Shown here one piece after another: positions 26,611-36,264 of a DNA stretch of 64,000 nt. The DNA comes from UBA5314 sp964635975. GTDB lineage: Bacteria > Bacillota > Syntrophomonadia > Syntrophomonadales > Syntrophomonadaceae. Location: positions 20,494 through 84,493 of the forward strand of contig CAZWPO010000011.1 of the NCBI GenBank assembly GCA_964635975.1, written 5' to 3'. The position numbers and the translations under genes are program-made. Within the stretch, counting starts at the first letter, position 1; each line of letters opens with the position of its first letter. The notes beneath the pieces are model-generated. The model did no database searches. It saw nothing but the letters and a program-made list of their open reading frames with translations, and was not told the DNA's origin.

Positions 26611-27516
26611 TCAATGCTTATTCACTTCCTGAATAAATTTACTATGATCATAGCTGCCCTGAATGGCTATCCTGTTGTACAGAAAAGGATCCTGTCTGCT
26701 GGTCGTCAATCCTGGTTCGACAGAAGTAGCCGCCGTAAAACCGCTCTTCTTAACAATATCCAGCACCGCCCGGTTGTACTCTCCATATGGGTAGCAGAAA
26801 TATTTGACTTCATGGTTAAGCTCTTTTTCCAGCCGTTTTTTGGACTCTATGACCTGCCGCCTGGACTCCTCCAGATTCACTTTCGACAGATGGACATGGT
26901 CTAAAGTATGAGCTCCCATGGTTATCCCGGCAGCATCCATTTCCCTTATCTCATCCCAGCTGAGCATTCTGGATTCGGGCTGGAGGCGCGCCGCGGTATC
27001 GAATACATTTGTGCCCCCCACGGTATTAGTGACGATAAATATCGTGGCCGTCAGCCCGTACTTTTTTAGGATAGGAAAGGCATAGGCATAGTTGTCTTGA
27101 TATCCGTCGTCAATGGTTATAACGATTGGCTTTTCCGGAAGCCGCCCCCCGTTTTGGTAGTAGTCTACGACCTGGCCGAGATTGACGGTGTGATAACCGT
27201 TCTCCTTCAGGTACCGCATCTGCCAGTCAAAATCCTCCGGCATAACCCGATAGGTCAGGCTTCCTATCCTAGGGTCAGGGCTGACTTTGTGATACATTAG
27301 AACCGGAATTCCCTTAACAGGCTTTTCCTGCATGGAATAGGTCTTGATTTCCTGTTCGACAGGCTGCTCCGGGCCTGCATCGGCTGGTGGTTGGATAGTG
27401 ACGTAATCGACTGAAGCCGGGACATAGGCCGGTGAGTAATACTTCCATGCGGCCGTCAAGACAAGTATTATCCCCAAAAAGATTCCGATATGAACTAATT
27501 TACGCGAACCAGGCAT
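26611..27516 (-). CDS. Membrane-anchored polysaccharide deacetylase family protein
   Basis: The 301-aa protein has an N-terminal membrane anchor (8-25), a linker, and a NodB-type deacetylase domain (about 75-295). It shows the catalytic Asp pair TIDDGYQDN, the metal histidines in GAHTLDHVHLS and the CYPYGEYN motif. It likely removes acetyl groups from cell-wall or capsular glycans outside the membrane. ATG 27516 is chosen for AGGGGAG about 6 bases upstream. It is convergent with the HD-GYP gene, with only 27 bp between stops, and has a small stalk-domain gene upstream on the same strand. Confidence 0.88.
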   Translation of the reverse strand: MPGSRKLVHIGIFLGIILVLTAAWKYYSPAYVPASVDYVTIQPPADAGPEQPVEQEIKTYSMQEKPVKGIPVLMYHKVSPDPRIGSLTYRVMPEDFDWQMRYLKENGYHTVNLGQVVDYYQNGGRLPEKPIVITIDDGYQDNYAYAFPILKKYGLTATIFIVTNTVGGTNVFDTAARLQPESRMLSWDEIREMDAAGITMGAHTLDHVHLSKVNLEESRRQVIESKKRLEKELNHEVKYFCYPYGEYNRAVLDIVKKSGFTAATSVEPGLTTSRQDPFLYNRIAIQGSYDHSKFIQEVNKH

Positions 27517-27588
27517 GTTAGCTCCCCTAATCAATCGTAAATAAAAACGATATTAAACTGTATCCGTTTTTACCGGTCTTCAGGCACA

Positions 27589-28068
27589 TTAATACTGATC
27601 TATAGTTATGACCTGGGAATCAGGATCCCAGTAGACAGCAGCTCCAAGCCCCTCGGCTATAAAGCGCAGAGGCACGAACATTCGGCCATTACGAATCTCA
27701 GGAGCCACATCCATAGGCTGCACCGTATCATACCCGTATTCATTGATATAGTGGGCCGCCGGATCTCCTACCAGAAGGTATATATCTACATTCCGATATT
27801 GGATCTCAGCCTCCACTCCGCTCTGCGTGTTGGCAGCACTGACGCTGGCGCCGAACGCCTCGGCGATAAAACGCAGGGGTACCATAGCCCGGCCATTGCG
27901 CAAGTAAGGTGCGGCATCCAGTTGCAGGTCGTAGCCATCGGAATAAGCAGCGGTATTGCCGATCTGCACTTCCACATAAGCGGCACTGACCTTGCTGGAT
28001 GAAACGATACAGCACGTGGCTGTTAGCACGACCAATAACAGACAATTAACAATTTTTCTGGCTTTCAT
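27589..28068 (-). CDS. Minimal secreted stalk-domain (CuAO N1-like) protein
   Basis: The 159-aa protein consists of a signal peptide (1-29, ending KVSAA) and just one stalk domain. Its two halves each carry the (A/F)VPLRFIAE(A/G)(F/L)GA motif. It is the smallest member in this window. ATG 28068 is chosen because AGGGAGG lies 7 bases upstream; an ATG two codons earlier abuts the site. It lies 72 bp upstream of the deacetylase gene on the same strand, so the two may be co-transcribed and work at the cell wall. Confidence 0.8.
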   Translation of the reverse strand: MKARKIVNCLLLVVLTATCCIVSSSKVSAAYVEVQIGNTAAYSDGYDLQLDAAPYLRNGRAMVPLRFIAEAFGASVSAANTQSGVEAEIQYRNVDIYLLVGDPAAHYINEYGYDTVQPMDVAPEIRNGRMFVPLRFIAEGLGAAVYWDPDSQVITIDQY

Positions 28069-28304
28069 TGACATGCCTCCCTAATAAATACTTGTGGTAA
28101 ACCATGGTTAACCGGTGTATTTCTTCCAATTATTTTATCATATCGAGTCTAATCCGTAAGCCACAAACGCTTACCGGCGAAATCAGCAGAACATTTACTT
28201 AATATATTGGGAAGTAACAGAGATGGGGCTGACATGGCAGGTTTACAAGTTATTCTAAAAGCGCGATAAATTTTATAAGTGTTCCTCGATTAGCGGCGCT
28301 GGTC

Positions 28305-29858
28305 CTATTTTGCATGCACCGCAATATCGAAAAGCACGTTTACCAGATATCCGAACAGGAGCACATTAGCCAGTGAGCAGATGACCAGAGCAGGAGTATA
28401 GGCGATGGAATGTGCGCCGGCCAGCGTGGCGAAAAGCACAGTGTGGGTATTGACATATATCGTGGCGCTGAAGGCTGCTGATAGGAAAAGCAGCCTTTTA
28501 TCATTCATGTAAATATAGGCCAGGATGCCCAGGATAGCCGCCGGGAACAAGTATCTCTCATGCATCCGGGCCGAGAATAGGAAGACCCCGGTTATCTGTA
28601 GCAGAGCGGCGGCGGGAACCATTTGCGGACATGATTTTTTCATATACAGGAATCCGGTCGCAGCCGTTACTAGAACGATAAAAATCATCCCCCAGCTGTG
28701 ATAGCTCAGTAAGAACAGCTTAACTCCGTCTTGGACATAATTGGCGCCTGTAAGGCTGAAGAAATTGAAGGCATTGACCGAAGCATACGGATATTCTCCC
28801 AGGGTCTTGGCATAAAGATCATATATCCAAAGAGGCCCCTCGCACAGTGAAAAAGGCAGCACCAAAATAAATCCGGCTATTAAGGCAGCAGCTATGGCTG
28901 TCAGCCAGCTTCTGGGATTTTTCATGCGTAGCAGTTCATAGAATAGGACTGGTAGAAAAATTATCCCCTGCGGTTTCATTAGCACGGAAATCATTAATCC
29001 TGCGGAGGAAAGAGCAACCCGGCCTTCCGTTAGTAGTATTAAAGAGCACGTTATGAGGAACGCGAAAAAGGAATCTACCTGCCCCCAGATACTGGAGTTG
29101 ATTAAAACCGCCGGATTGTATAGGTAAAAAGTGCACAACCCCAGGCTCGCTGTCAGGGACAGATCCTTCTTTTTGGCCAGCCTGAAAATCAAGTAGGAAG
29201 CCGCCAGGTCAGCCGCTATGGACGGCAGTTTCAGCAGCACTATGCGGAGGCCGACCAGCGCCGGCAGGGAAGCTATCTTGCCTACTGCCGCTAGAATATA
29301 TATGTATAATGGCGGGTAGTCGCACCTGGTAATGGAATAGAAGCCAAACAAATCATTCGCAGCCGAATCGGCCCAGCTCTTGAAAAAGTTGAGATCAAAG
29401 GGATGCCCGGTGATCATGTATGCCAGTCCCAGCCGCAGAAGCAGCGCACTTGTGAACAAGCCCATTAGTACTTGTTTTTCCCGCTCCGCTGGGATTCTGA
29501 TGTTCATGCGTTTTCTGCTCAAGTAGACTGCAATGGCCAGTAGGAAAAATCCCGAACTACATGTTGCCATCAAGGGCGCGGCCTGTGCATCACCGTTTGA
29601 AGCAGCAGACCTGAGCTCTCGCTGGCCGGGCTGGTGGGGCGCGCTCGGCTGGCTCCGCACTGCAGTATCAGCAGGTCTCTGCCCGGTTAGTTCCGGCCTG
29701 GGATGCGCATCGTTTGCTGAAAGGATGTACGGTGTATTATCGCCTTTGATGGGAGCAACAGCTGCAAAAACACCTGGAATATGTGTGCTCCCGGCAAGGA
29801 TTCCTGCTGTTAAGAGAATAAGAATGATTAATAGAAGCTTTTTCCTAACCGCACCCAT
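28305..29858 (-). CDS. GT-C glycosyltransferase, Gpi18/GT87-like
   Basis: The 517-aa polytopic protein has a signal-like first helix, a low-complexity outer segment (40-95), then about ten membrane helices. The motifs DYPPLYIYI, SSIWGQVDSFF and SARMHERYLFP are those of bacterial mannosyltransferases related to eukaryotic Gpi18 that use polyprenyl-phosphate sugars. ATG 29858 has GAGAGGAG upstream. It is last in a five-gene minus-strand operon (34592 to 28305) with galE, gtrA, a GT2 and a GT39. The N-terminal extracytoplasmic insert rich in Pro, Gln and Arg is unusual. Confidence 0.8.
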   Translation of the reverse strand: MGAVRKKLLLIILILLTAGILAGSTHIPGVFAAVAPIKGDNTPYILSANDAHPRPELTGQRPADTAVRSQPSAPHQPGQRELRSAASNGDAQAAPLMATCSSGFFLLAIAVYLSRKRMNIRIPAEREKQVLMGLFTSALLLRLGLAYMITGHPFDLNFFKSWADSAANDLFGFYSITRCDYPPLYIYILAAVGKIASLPALVGLRIVLLKLPSIAADLAASYLIFRLAKKKDLSLTASLGLCTFYLYNPAVLINSSIWGQVDSFFAFLITCSLILLTEGRVALSSAGLMISVLMKPQGIIFLPVLFYELLRMKNPRSWLTAIAAALIAGFILVLPFSLCEGPLWIYDLYAKTLGEYPYASVNAFNFFSLTGANYVQDGVKLFLLSYHSWGMIFIVLVTAATGFLYMKKSCPQMVPAAALLQITGVFLFSARMHERYLFPAAILGILAYIYMNDKRLLFLSAAFSATIYVNTHTVLFATLAGAHSIAYTPALVICSLANVLLFGYLVNVLFDIAVHAK

Positions 29859-29927
29859 GCCGTGCTCCTCTCAACCCCCGCCGCCTGTTATACACCATTA
29901 ATCCATATGTTGATTCCCAGTAGTGTA

Positions 29928-30914
29928 TTATTGAAACCCACGCGGGTGCGTGCTATGCCAGCGCCACGCAGTGGATAATATGGTGTCCAGATCGCTGTGC
30001 TCCGGCTGCCAGCCCAGGGATTCTTTGATGATCGCACTGTCGGCTACCAGTATGGGCGGATCGCCGACTCTCCGGTCTTCATATTCGACCTTGAAATCGC
30101 AGTCCGTTATCAGGCGGGCTCTGTCGATAAGTTCTAACACAGAGTGCCCCTGTCCGGTACCAACATTATAGGAGCGGCTGGGCATACCCTGCTGCAGAGC
30201 ACTCAGTGCCAGGAGATGGGCTCTGGCCAGGTCCACTACATGAATATAATCTCTAATACACGAGCCATCCGGTGTATCATAGTCGGTTCCAAAGACCGAG
30301 AGCTGGCCGCGCAAGCCCAGCGCCGTCTGCATCACCAGGGGAATAAGATGCGATTCCGGCTGGTGGTCTTCTCCAATGCTGCCGTCCAGCGATGCTCCAG
30401 CCGCATTGAAATATCTCAAGGCCGTCCATTTCAGCCCGTGGATTTTTCCCATCCATCCCAGATACTCCTCTATCATCCTCTTGGTAGATCCGTAAGGGTT
30501 TATAGGATGCTGAGCTTCGTCCTCCGGTATGGGTACTTGGTAAGGGATCCCATAGACCGCGGCCGTAGATGAAAAGACGATCTGCTTTATCCCTGCCTTA
30601 AAAGCAGTATTGAAAAGGATAAAAGATTTAACAGTGTTCTCATAAAAATATAGCTCCGGCTGCTGGAGTGACTCCCCAACCTGGCTTTTAGCTGCAAAAT
30701 GTATCAGCGACTCGATGCCCCGGCTTTTTATGATGCTTTCTACTAAAGCAGAATCGGCAATATCTCCTTTGAAGAAATTGCACCCAGGCACTGACTTCTC
30801 ATGGCCGGTGCTAAGATTGTCCAGAACGAATACTTCTGCTCCTTCCCTGATGAGTTCCTGCACGGTATGGCTGCCAATATATCCGGCTCCGCCGCTTACA
30901 AGTACCGGTTTCAT
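29928..30914 (-). CDS. galE: UDP-glucose 4-epimerase
   Basis: The 328-aa short-chain dehydrogenase-type enzyme interconverts UDP-glucose and UDP-galactose. It shows the NAD-binding GGAGYIGS loop near residue 8, SSTAAVYG, the catalytic Tyr-Lys pair in NPYGSTK and the GalE-typical DGSCIRDYIHVVDLA and YNVGTGQGHSVLELI stretches. ATG 30914 is chosen for GGGAGGG about 6 bases upstream. In this glycosylation operon it probably supplies UDP-galactose (or a related sugar nucleotide) for the GT2 enzyme. Confidence 0.95.
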   Translation of the reverse strand: MKPVLVSGGAGYIGSHTVQELIREGAEVFVLDNLSTGHEKSVPGCNFFKGDIADSALVESIIKSRGIESLIHFAAKSQVGESLQQPELYFYENTVKSFILFNTAFKAGIKQIVFSSTAAVYGIPYQVPIPEDEAQHPINPYGSTKRMIEEYLGWMGKIHGLKWTALRYFNAAGASLDGSIGEDHQPESHLIPLVMQTALGLRGQLSVFGTDYDTPDGSCIRDYIHVVDLARAHLLALSALQQGMPSRSYNVGTGQGHSVLELIDRARLITDCDFKVEYEDRRVGDPPILVADSAIIKESLGWQPEHSDLDTILSTAWRWHSTHPRGFQ

Positions 30915-31007
30915 AAATTCCCTCCCAGGATGATTTGACCTTTTATTACCATTATTCTTCATGCCCAGTTGAAAAGCCTGCCGGATAATTTAACTGCCCG
31001 GGTGTTG

Positions 31008-31454
31008 TCAGCGCTTGCCTGTAGCTTCTGGCATTTCTTGCATAATATTTTTACTCTCCGATATTGTCTGACCGTAAAAGACCCAGAGGCGGCTTCCCTG
31101 ATAGTTTATCATCACGCTGGCTGAGCTTGCCGTTACCTTGCATATCCACATCTGCCAGCGCAAACTATCATAAAACACATCCAATAGAATCGTAGACGCC
31201 AGCAGGGATAGTAGATTTACCGTCAAGAAGCGGCCTATCTGGGCAAAAAGCAACCGACCGTCTGACCTGAAGGTCCAGCGGCGGTTGAAGATGAAGCTAT
31301 TGGCCAGCCCCGCCGAATATGACAAAACCTGAGCCGGTATATGTGCGGTTCCCGCTGCTAACAGCAAAAAGAATACTGAAAAGTCTACGGCCGTGTTGAC
31401 CAGGCCAACTGTACAGAAGCGCAGAAATTGAGCGAGGTTTTCTTTCCTAAACAA
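31008..31454 (-). CDS. GtrA-family membrane protein (flippase-like)
   Basis: The 148-aa protein has four predicted membrane helices, with the family-typical opening FLRFCTVGLVNTAVDFSVFF and the middle RRWTF motif (FNRRWTFRSDG). GtrA proteins are thought to flip undecaprenyl-phosphate-linked sugars made by a partner GT2. The TTG 31454 start overlaps the end of the GT2 gene by 8 bases, so translation is probably coupled. It lies between galE and the GT2 gene in the operon. Confidence 0.88.
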   Translation of the reverse strand: MFRKENLAQFLRFCTVGLVNTAVDFSVFFLLLAAGTAHIPAQVLSYSAGLANSFIFNRRWTFRSDGRLLFAQIGRFLTVNLLSLLASTILLDVFYDSLRWQMWICKVTASSASVMINYQGSRLWVFYGQTISESKNIMQEMPEATGKR

Positions 31455-32412
31455 CCCGTCGGACCTCTAAAGCTCTTCTCCTCTTATTCCCTTTTGAATT
31501 TCGCAATATATACAGGGGGCGGTTTTTGGCTTCGTCGGATATTCGTGCAAGATACTCCCCGATTATCCCCAGGCTCAGTAAAATAAGCCCATTAAGGATT
31601 ATCAAGCAGGCCATGAGGGGACCCTTATCGGCAACAGTGCCATCAGATATCACTTGCTGCTCTATACAGAAAGCCAGGTAAACTACTCCAACGCAGCTTA
31701 CCAGCGCACCCAAATAAGCCGATATCTTCAAGGGTTTGTAGGAGAATGCTGTGATCCCGTCCAGGGCTAAGCGGAGCATTTTTTTCAGAGGATACTTGCT
31801 GGTGCCAGCGAAGCGTTCATCGCGCACATATTCAACGGCCGTCTGCCTGAATCCGACCCAGCTTACTAGACCCCGAACAAAGCGGTTTTTCTCTCCCATA
31901 GCGCGCATCGCTTCATAAACTTTTCTATCCATGAGCCGAAAATCACCCGTATCCACCGGAATATCCACATCAGTCATGAAACGAAGCAGACGATAGAATA
32001 AGGCGGCTGTCCATTTCTTGAAAAAAGTCTCCCCTTCACGTTTCGCGCGGCGGGCGTATACTACCTCAAAGCCTTCGCGCCACTTGCCGATCATTTCCGG
32101 TATCAGTTCCGGGGGATCCTGCAGATCCCCATCAATTATTATTACCGCATCCCCTCGGGCATGGTCCATTCCCGCGCTGATAGCTGCCTGGTGTCCGAAG
32201 TTGCGTGAGAATTCCAGCAATTCTACCCGCTGGTCATGCCGGATTATCTCCTGGATGATCGCCGCCGTATTATCCGAACTGCCGTCATTTACAAATATCA
32301 ATTCGTAGTCTTCCCCGAGCTCTGCCATTACCTGGCTCAAACGACGATAAGTCCTGGAGACCACGTCTTCTTCGTTGTAAACTGGGATAACCACGCTGTA
32401 GGAAACGTTCAT
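31447..32412 (-). CDS. GT2 polyprenyl-phosphate glycosyltransferase (CsbB/DPM1-like)
   Basis: The 321-aa protein has a GT-A catalytic domain (VVIPVYNEEDVV; the metal-binding DGDLQDPPELI; VDTGDFRLMDRKV) in residues 1-230, and two C-terminal membrane helices. It would load a sugar from a nucleotide donor onto undecaprenyl phosphate on the inner face. Its ribosome site AGGAGG lies in the last codons of the upstream GT39 gene, and ATG 32412 starts right after that stop. Together with GtrA and the GT39 protein it forms the three-component wall-sugar modification set known from Bacillus (CsbB/YkcC type). Confidence 0.92.
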   Translation of the reverse strand: MNVSYSVVIPVYNEEDVVSRTYRRLSQVMAELGEDYELIFVNDGSSDNTAAIIQEIIRHDQRVELLEFSRNFGHQAAISAGMDHARGDAVIIIDGDLQDPPELIPEMIGKWREGFEVVYARRAKREGETFFKKWTAALFYRLLRFMTDVDIPVDTGDFRLMDRKVYEAMRAMGEKNRFVRGLVSWVGFRQTAVEYVRDERFAGTSKYPLKKMLRLALDGITAFSYKPLKISAYLGALVSCVGVVYLAFCIEQQVISDGTVADKGPLMACLIILNGLILLSLGIIGEYLARISDEAKNRPLYILRNSKGNKRRRALEVRRVV

Positions 32413-32414
32413 CT

Positions 32415-34592
32415 TTATACCTCCTGGCTTGACTCCTTAATCTGGTACAGGGCCATTGAGCCTTCTCTTTGGCCCCGGTCTCCGATCTGAGCTGCCCCGG
32501 ACTGCCAGAGGTCCCTGGAGACCTCAGTGCTGTTAGCCCGAATCCAATTCAATGCCTCACTGTTGCTGCCGCCACCCTTCCCACTGGTGCCTGATGGGAT
32601 AAGGAAGAATTTTACTTCTCGGTTTTGCACCATGGCCTCGAGCTTTTCTACACTCAAGGCCGGGTCAGATCCCGAAAAGCCGCCTATCGCGACAACTGCT
32701 TTCCCGGTAGAAATTATGTAATTTTCTGCGGTACCGGTGTCGCTGGTCAGCAGAAAGTACTTTTCTCCAGAACTATGGCTGTCGATATATTTGATCAGTA
32801 GGTCATCTTGGATCTGCATTGCTCTACCTGGCTGCGCCCCTCCCGGTGCCCGTCCCTTCTGTGCCGGGCCCGCCTGGGGCATTACATTATTGTTACCATA
32901 TATCAGCGGGCATACCGCCCAGCAGGCAGGACCTGCCAGCATGACCAGCATCCCCAGCGCTACTGCCGCCTTGAAGGCTTTTATTTTATTATTTACTATA
33001 AATAGTAATATTAATGCACAGATTCCAGCAAAGCCTATCCCGGCTAGCCAACCCCAGCCGATCTGGTTCCGATACGGATAGATGATATATAATGCAAAAG
33101 CAGTAGTGATCAGAAGGCCCAGCGGCAGAAGCCACGACTTCCAGCCCGCCCCGGAATTGAATTCCGCCGCCATCCGAACCCATCCCGCTCCCGCCAGGAC
33201 AGCTATGGGCGGCGCCATCATTATCAGGTAATAGTGATGATAGAAACCGGCAATGCTGAAAAAGACCGCCGCCGGAAACAGCCAGGAAAGCCAGAATAGC
33301 GCCTCTTTTTCCCCATCGGTCATCGCTTGTTTAAAACGCCAGCCAGCCAGCAGAAGCACGGCTCCCAGGGCCGCGAGGGGCAGCAACCAGCTTATTTGCC
33401 CGGAGAGTTCCTTCTGGAAGAGGCGCAGCGGTCCAGCCTGACCAGTGCCAAAGGCTCCGCTGCCACCGCCAGGGTTCTGAGGCCCCCCTCCTCCTGACGG
33501 CGTGAGTCCCCGGCCTTCGCTGTCGTCAGGTTCAAGGTCTGTCGGCGGACCCGCCTGGATATTGCCGGGAGGAGGTCCGCCAGGAGCTGCGACTGCTGCT
33601 CCGCCGGAATTAGCGCCCCGGTTGAGGTCTGCGGGTCGGCTGATCCGATCATCTCCGGCTCGGGATAAATCAGATACAGGTGAGGAGTCCAGGGCTGCCA
33701 CTCCGCTTTCGTATGCCGGTTCCCCACGCCTCTGGGCTTCGCTGAAATCTGCTGGCCGGCCCTGCGGTGCCGGGCCTCCACCGCCGCCTCGCCCGCCCAT
33801 TCCAGTTAGGCGGTTCAATCCGTTGTAGCCCGTAGCCAGCTCCAACACAGAATTGCTTTTGCTTCCACCTACATAGGGACGTTCAGAAGCCGGAGTGGCA
33901 TCGACAATGAACGCCCACGAAAAAGTAACGCTTATCAGAACCACAGTAGCAGCCGTTAACACAGCCAGTTTTCTCTTCCACTCTGCCTCAAAGGCCAGGA
34001 GGTAGAATATATAGAAAGCGGGAACCACCATGTAAGCTTGGAACATCTTCATGTTAAAGCCCAGCCCGACCAGGGCAAAAGCCAGGACGATCGAGTAAGT
34101 CTTCTTCTGCTTTATTCCTCTCAGCAGGAGCCAGGTAGCTGCAAGCAGAGCGAATACCAGCATACTGTCGATATTGTTGGTGCGGCTCACCGCCACAGCT
34201 ATGGGCGTACAGGCCATAATCAGGCTGGATAATCGGGCTGCGCTTCTGCCGAAGCCTGGCTTGACCAGGAAGTAGATCAGTAACACTGATCCGACACCGG
34301 CCAAAGCCTGGGGCAGAATCACGCTCCAGCCATGAACTCCGAAGGAACTTGCAAAAGCGCTCTGTATCCAAAATACCACCGGCGGTTTGTCGATAGATAT
34401 GAACCCCGCCGGGTCCAGTGATGCAAAGAAGAAATTGTGCCAGCTCTGCAGCATGCTGGTTACCGCCGCAGTGTAGTAAGCGTTAGCGGTTTCGTTCTCC
34501 CATATCTTATAAGTATTTAGAACAAGGGCCAGCAGGCTGTTCAGCAGCAATACCATATCAATCTTAAAACAGGTCTTGCAGTTCGCCTTCAT
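32415..34592 (-). CDS. GT39/ArnT-like membrane glycosyltransferase with Gly/Pro-rich loop
   Basis: The 725-aa protein has an N-terminal GT-C core with WENETANAYY and ISIDKPPVVFWIQ, about 12 membrane helices, and a C-terminal outer domain (about 570-720). Between helices, residues about 255-400 are a Gly, Pro, Arg, Asp and Ser-rich low-complexity loop that ends in GPLRLF. Family members (YkcA/B-like) often carry such a loop, but it is long here. It should move the sugar from undecaprenyl phosphate to an envelope acceptor. ATG 34592 has GGGGGG six bases upstream; an earlier start at 34643 has no site. It is first in the glycosylation operon. Confidence 0.85.
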   Translation of the reverse strand: MKANCKTCFKIDMVLLLNSLLALVLNTYKIWENETANAYYTAAVTSMLQSWHNFFFASLDPAGFISIDKPPVVFWIQSAFASSFGVHGWSVILPQALAGVGSVLLIYFLVKPGFGRSAARLSSLIMACTPIAVAVSRTNNIDSMLVFALLAATWLLLRGIKQKKTYSIVLAFALVGLGFNMKMFQAYMVVPAFYIFYLLAFEAEWKRKLAVLTAATVVLISVTFSWAFIVDATPASERPYVGGSKSNSVLELATGYNGLNRLTGMGGRGGGGGPAPQGRPADFSEAQRRGEPAYESGVAALDSSPVSDLSRAGDDRISRPADLNRGANSGGAAVAAPGGPPPGNIQAGPPTDLEPDDSEGRGLTPSGGGGPQNPGGGSGAFGTGQAGPLRLFQKELSGQISWLLPLAALGAVLLLAGWRFKQAMTDGEKEALFWLSWLFPAAVFFSIAGFYHHYYLIMMAPPIAVLAGAGWVRMAAEFNSGAGWKSWLLPLGLLITTAFALYIIYPYRNQIGWGWLAGIGFAGICALILLFIVNNKIKAFKAAVALGMLVMLAGPACWAVCPLIYGNNNVMPQAGPAQKGRAPGGAQPGRAMQIQDDLLIKYIDSHSSGEKYFLLTSDTGTAENYIISTGKAVVAIGGFSGSDPALSVEKLEAMVQNREVKFFLIPSGTSGKGGGSNSEALNWIRANSTEVSRDLWQSGAAQIGDRGQREGSMALYQIKESSQEV

Positions 34593-34734
34593 AAAATACC
34601 CCCCGGCATCTGATTGTAGTGCATTTTCCAGGGCTATACACATGATATCCCCGGCAGCTGAAGCGCATCTAAAGGAAGCCTTAAGTTTATATGAATTATC
34701 ACTGAATGTTTACTGAAAAAGCCCGCCCCAAAAC

Positions 34735-34778
34735 AAAAAGCGGCCGCTGTTCACCGGAATGTTCAACGATGCCGCTTT
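34735..34778 (-). terminator. Terminator after the kinase/regulator operon
   Basis: AAAGCGGC and GCCGCTTT pair around a loop that holds a second GTTGAAC/GTGAAC fold, then TTTTTG on the minus strand, about 25 bp after the histidine kinase stop. It separates the two-component genes from the glycosylation operon. Confidence 0.7.
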
Positions 34779-34803
34779 AACGAACTGCTTTTATAGGCGA
34801 GCA

Positions 34804-36264
34804 CTAGCAGGGGATCCATACTCTAAATACACAGCCCACCCCTTCCTTGCTGTCAACACTGATATTCCCGCCATGGGCGTCGATTATGGATTTGCTTATC
34901 GACAGTCCCAGACCGGCTCCTCCATATTTACGGGTGCGAGAGGAATCACTTCGATAGAAGCGGTCAAATATCCTGGCCAGGTGTTCCTGGCTTATTCCCG
35001 GGCCATTGTCTTCCACCGACAACTGCATCCCGCCGCGCTCGGGCCGCAGCACGATATTTATACAGCCTTTTTCTGGATCGGTATGCTGGACTGCATTATG
35101 GAAAAGATTTAAGACCACCTGTTTGATCTGATCGGTATCATATTTGCAGCTGGATTCCTGGGAGTCAAGTTCCAGGCTGAGAGTGCGACTGCCGGCCAGA
35201 ACGCGCAACTGGGGTTCCATGTCTCGGAGCACCGATTCCAGCGAGCCCTCTTTAAGCTCGATACGGGGAAGCCGGTCCATTTTGGTAAGCTGCAGCAGAT
35301 CATGCACCAGCTTGCTGAGCCGCTGGGACTCACTGTACATGCTCTTCAAAGCTTTATCGAGTTGCTCGGGCTGATTGGCAGCTCCGCGCAGCAGGATTTC
35401 TAAGAATCCATGAATGGATGTCAGGGGCGTGCGAAGCTCGTGTGAAGCATCGGCTATAAAACGTCGCATCTGTTCCTTGGTCTCTCTCTCCGCCGTAAAA
35501 GACACCTCCAGCCGGTCCAGCATGCCATTGCAGGATTCAGCCAGGCGGTCGATCTCAATCTGCCCCTGCCGAGTCGGAAATCGCTTATCCAGATTTCCGG
35601 CATCGATCTGACCGGCCGTATCTACCATGTTACTTAACGGCACCAGTGTCCTCTTGAGAACCGGCAAAAAGGCTGCCAGGCCGAAGAGCAGAGCGATCAG
35701 GGATAGGGCTAGAAAAGCCATCAACTGGCCTATGATAATCTCCTTTAGAGGCTCAGTGGGGGTGCTTATCTGCACCAGCCCTTTGACTTCATCAGATTCA
35801 AACCTGATGGGCTGCAGCACTATCAATTGTTCTACACCATTCACATCTTTTATCATGTAGTCGTTTTCGCGACGGTCGCGTTTTACGTTACCCTCAAGAA
35901 CATTCATATATTCCTGGGGGTCAAGTTTGGGCACTTCCACGTCCTCCGAACGCCTGGCGATAATAACATATCCACCCTGGTTGCTTATGAACACCAGACT
36001 GCTCGCATCATGCATGAATATTGGCCTGCGACCTATCTTATCATCAGGTTCCAGGACAATATCATTGCTGCCAATGATCGGCGGAGGCAATGCTCTGACC
36101 TCGGTGCGCAGGCTGTCCGCCTTGTTGCTGTAAATAACATCGCGCATATAGAGATATTGGAGCATGCCGATGAGTCCCAGCAGGGCTGCCAGGATGATAA
36201 GCGAACGTGCCAGCAGCTGTATACGAAGCGAATCAGTAGAAAAGTATGATCGCAATCTGCTCAT
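34804..36264 (-). CDS. Sensor histidine kinase
   Basis: The 486-aa protein has an N-terminal helix (about 18-38), an extracytoplasmic sensor domain (40-175), a second helix (about 178-200), a HAMP domain, then HisKA with the H-box FIADASHELRTPLTSIHGF and HATPase_c. The latter shows the N-box NLFHNAVQHT, the G1 box DNGPGIS and GAGLGLSIS. All catalytic boxes are intact. The start ATG overlaps the stop of the OmpR-type regulator gene (ATGA at 36261-36264), so the two form a coupled pair. The signal is unknown; the envelope genes downstream are candidate targets. Confidence 0.95.
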   Translation of the reverse strand: MSRLRSYFSTDSLRIQLLARSLIILAALLGLIGMLQYLYMRDVIYSNKADSLRTEVRALPPPIIGSNDIVLEPDDKIGRRPIFMHDASSLVFISNQGGYVIIARRSEDVEVPKLDPQEYMNVLEGNVKRDRRENDYMIKDVNGVEQLIVLQPIRFESDEVKGLVQISTPTEPLKEIIIGQLMAFLALSLIALLFGLAAFLPVLKRTLVPLSNMVDTAGQIDAGNLDKRFPTRQGQIEIDRLAESCNGMLDRLEVSFTAERETKEQMRRFIADASHELRTPLTSIHGFLEILLRGAANQPEQLDKALKSMYSESQRLSKLVHDLLQLTKMDRLPRIELKEGSLESVLRDMEPQLRVLAGSRTLSLELDSQESSCKYDTDQIKQVVLNLFHNAVQHTDPEKGCINIVLRPERGGMQLSVEDNGPGISQEHLARIFDRFYRSDSSRTRKYGGAGLGLSISKSIIDAHGGNISVDSKEGVGCVFRVWIPC

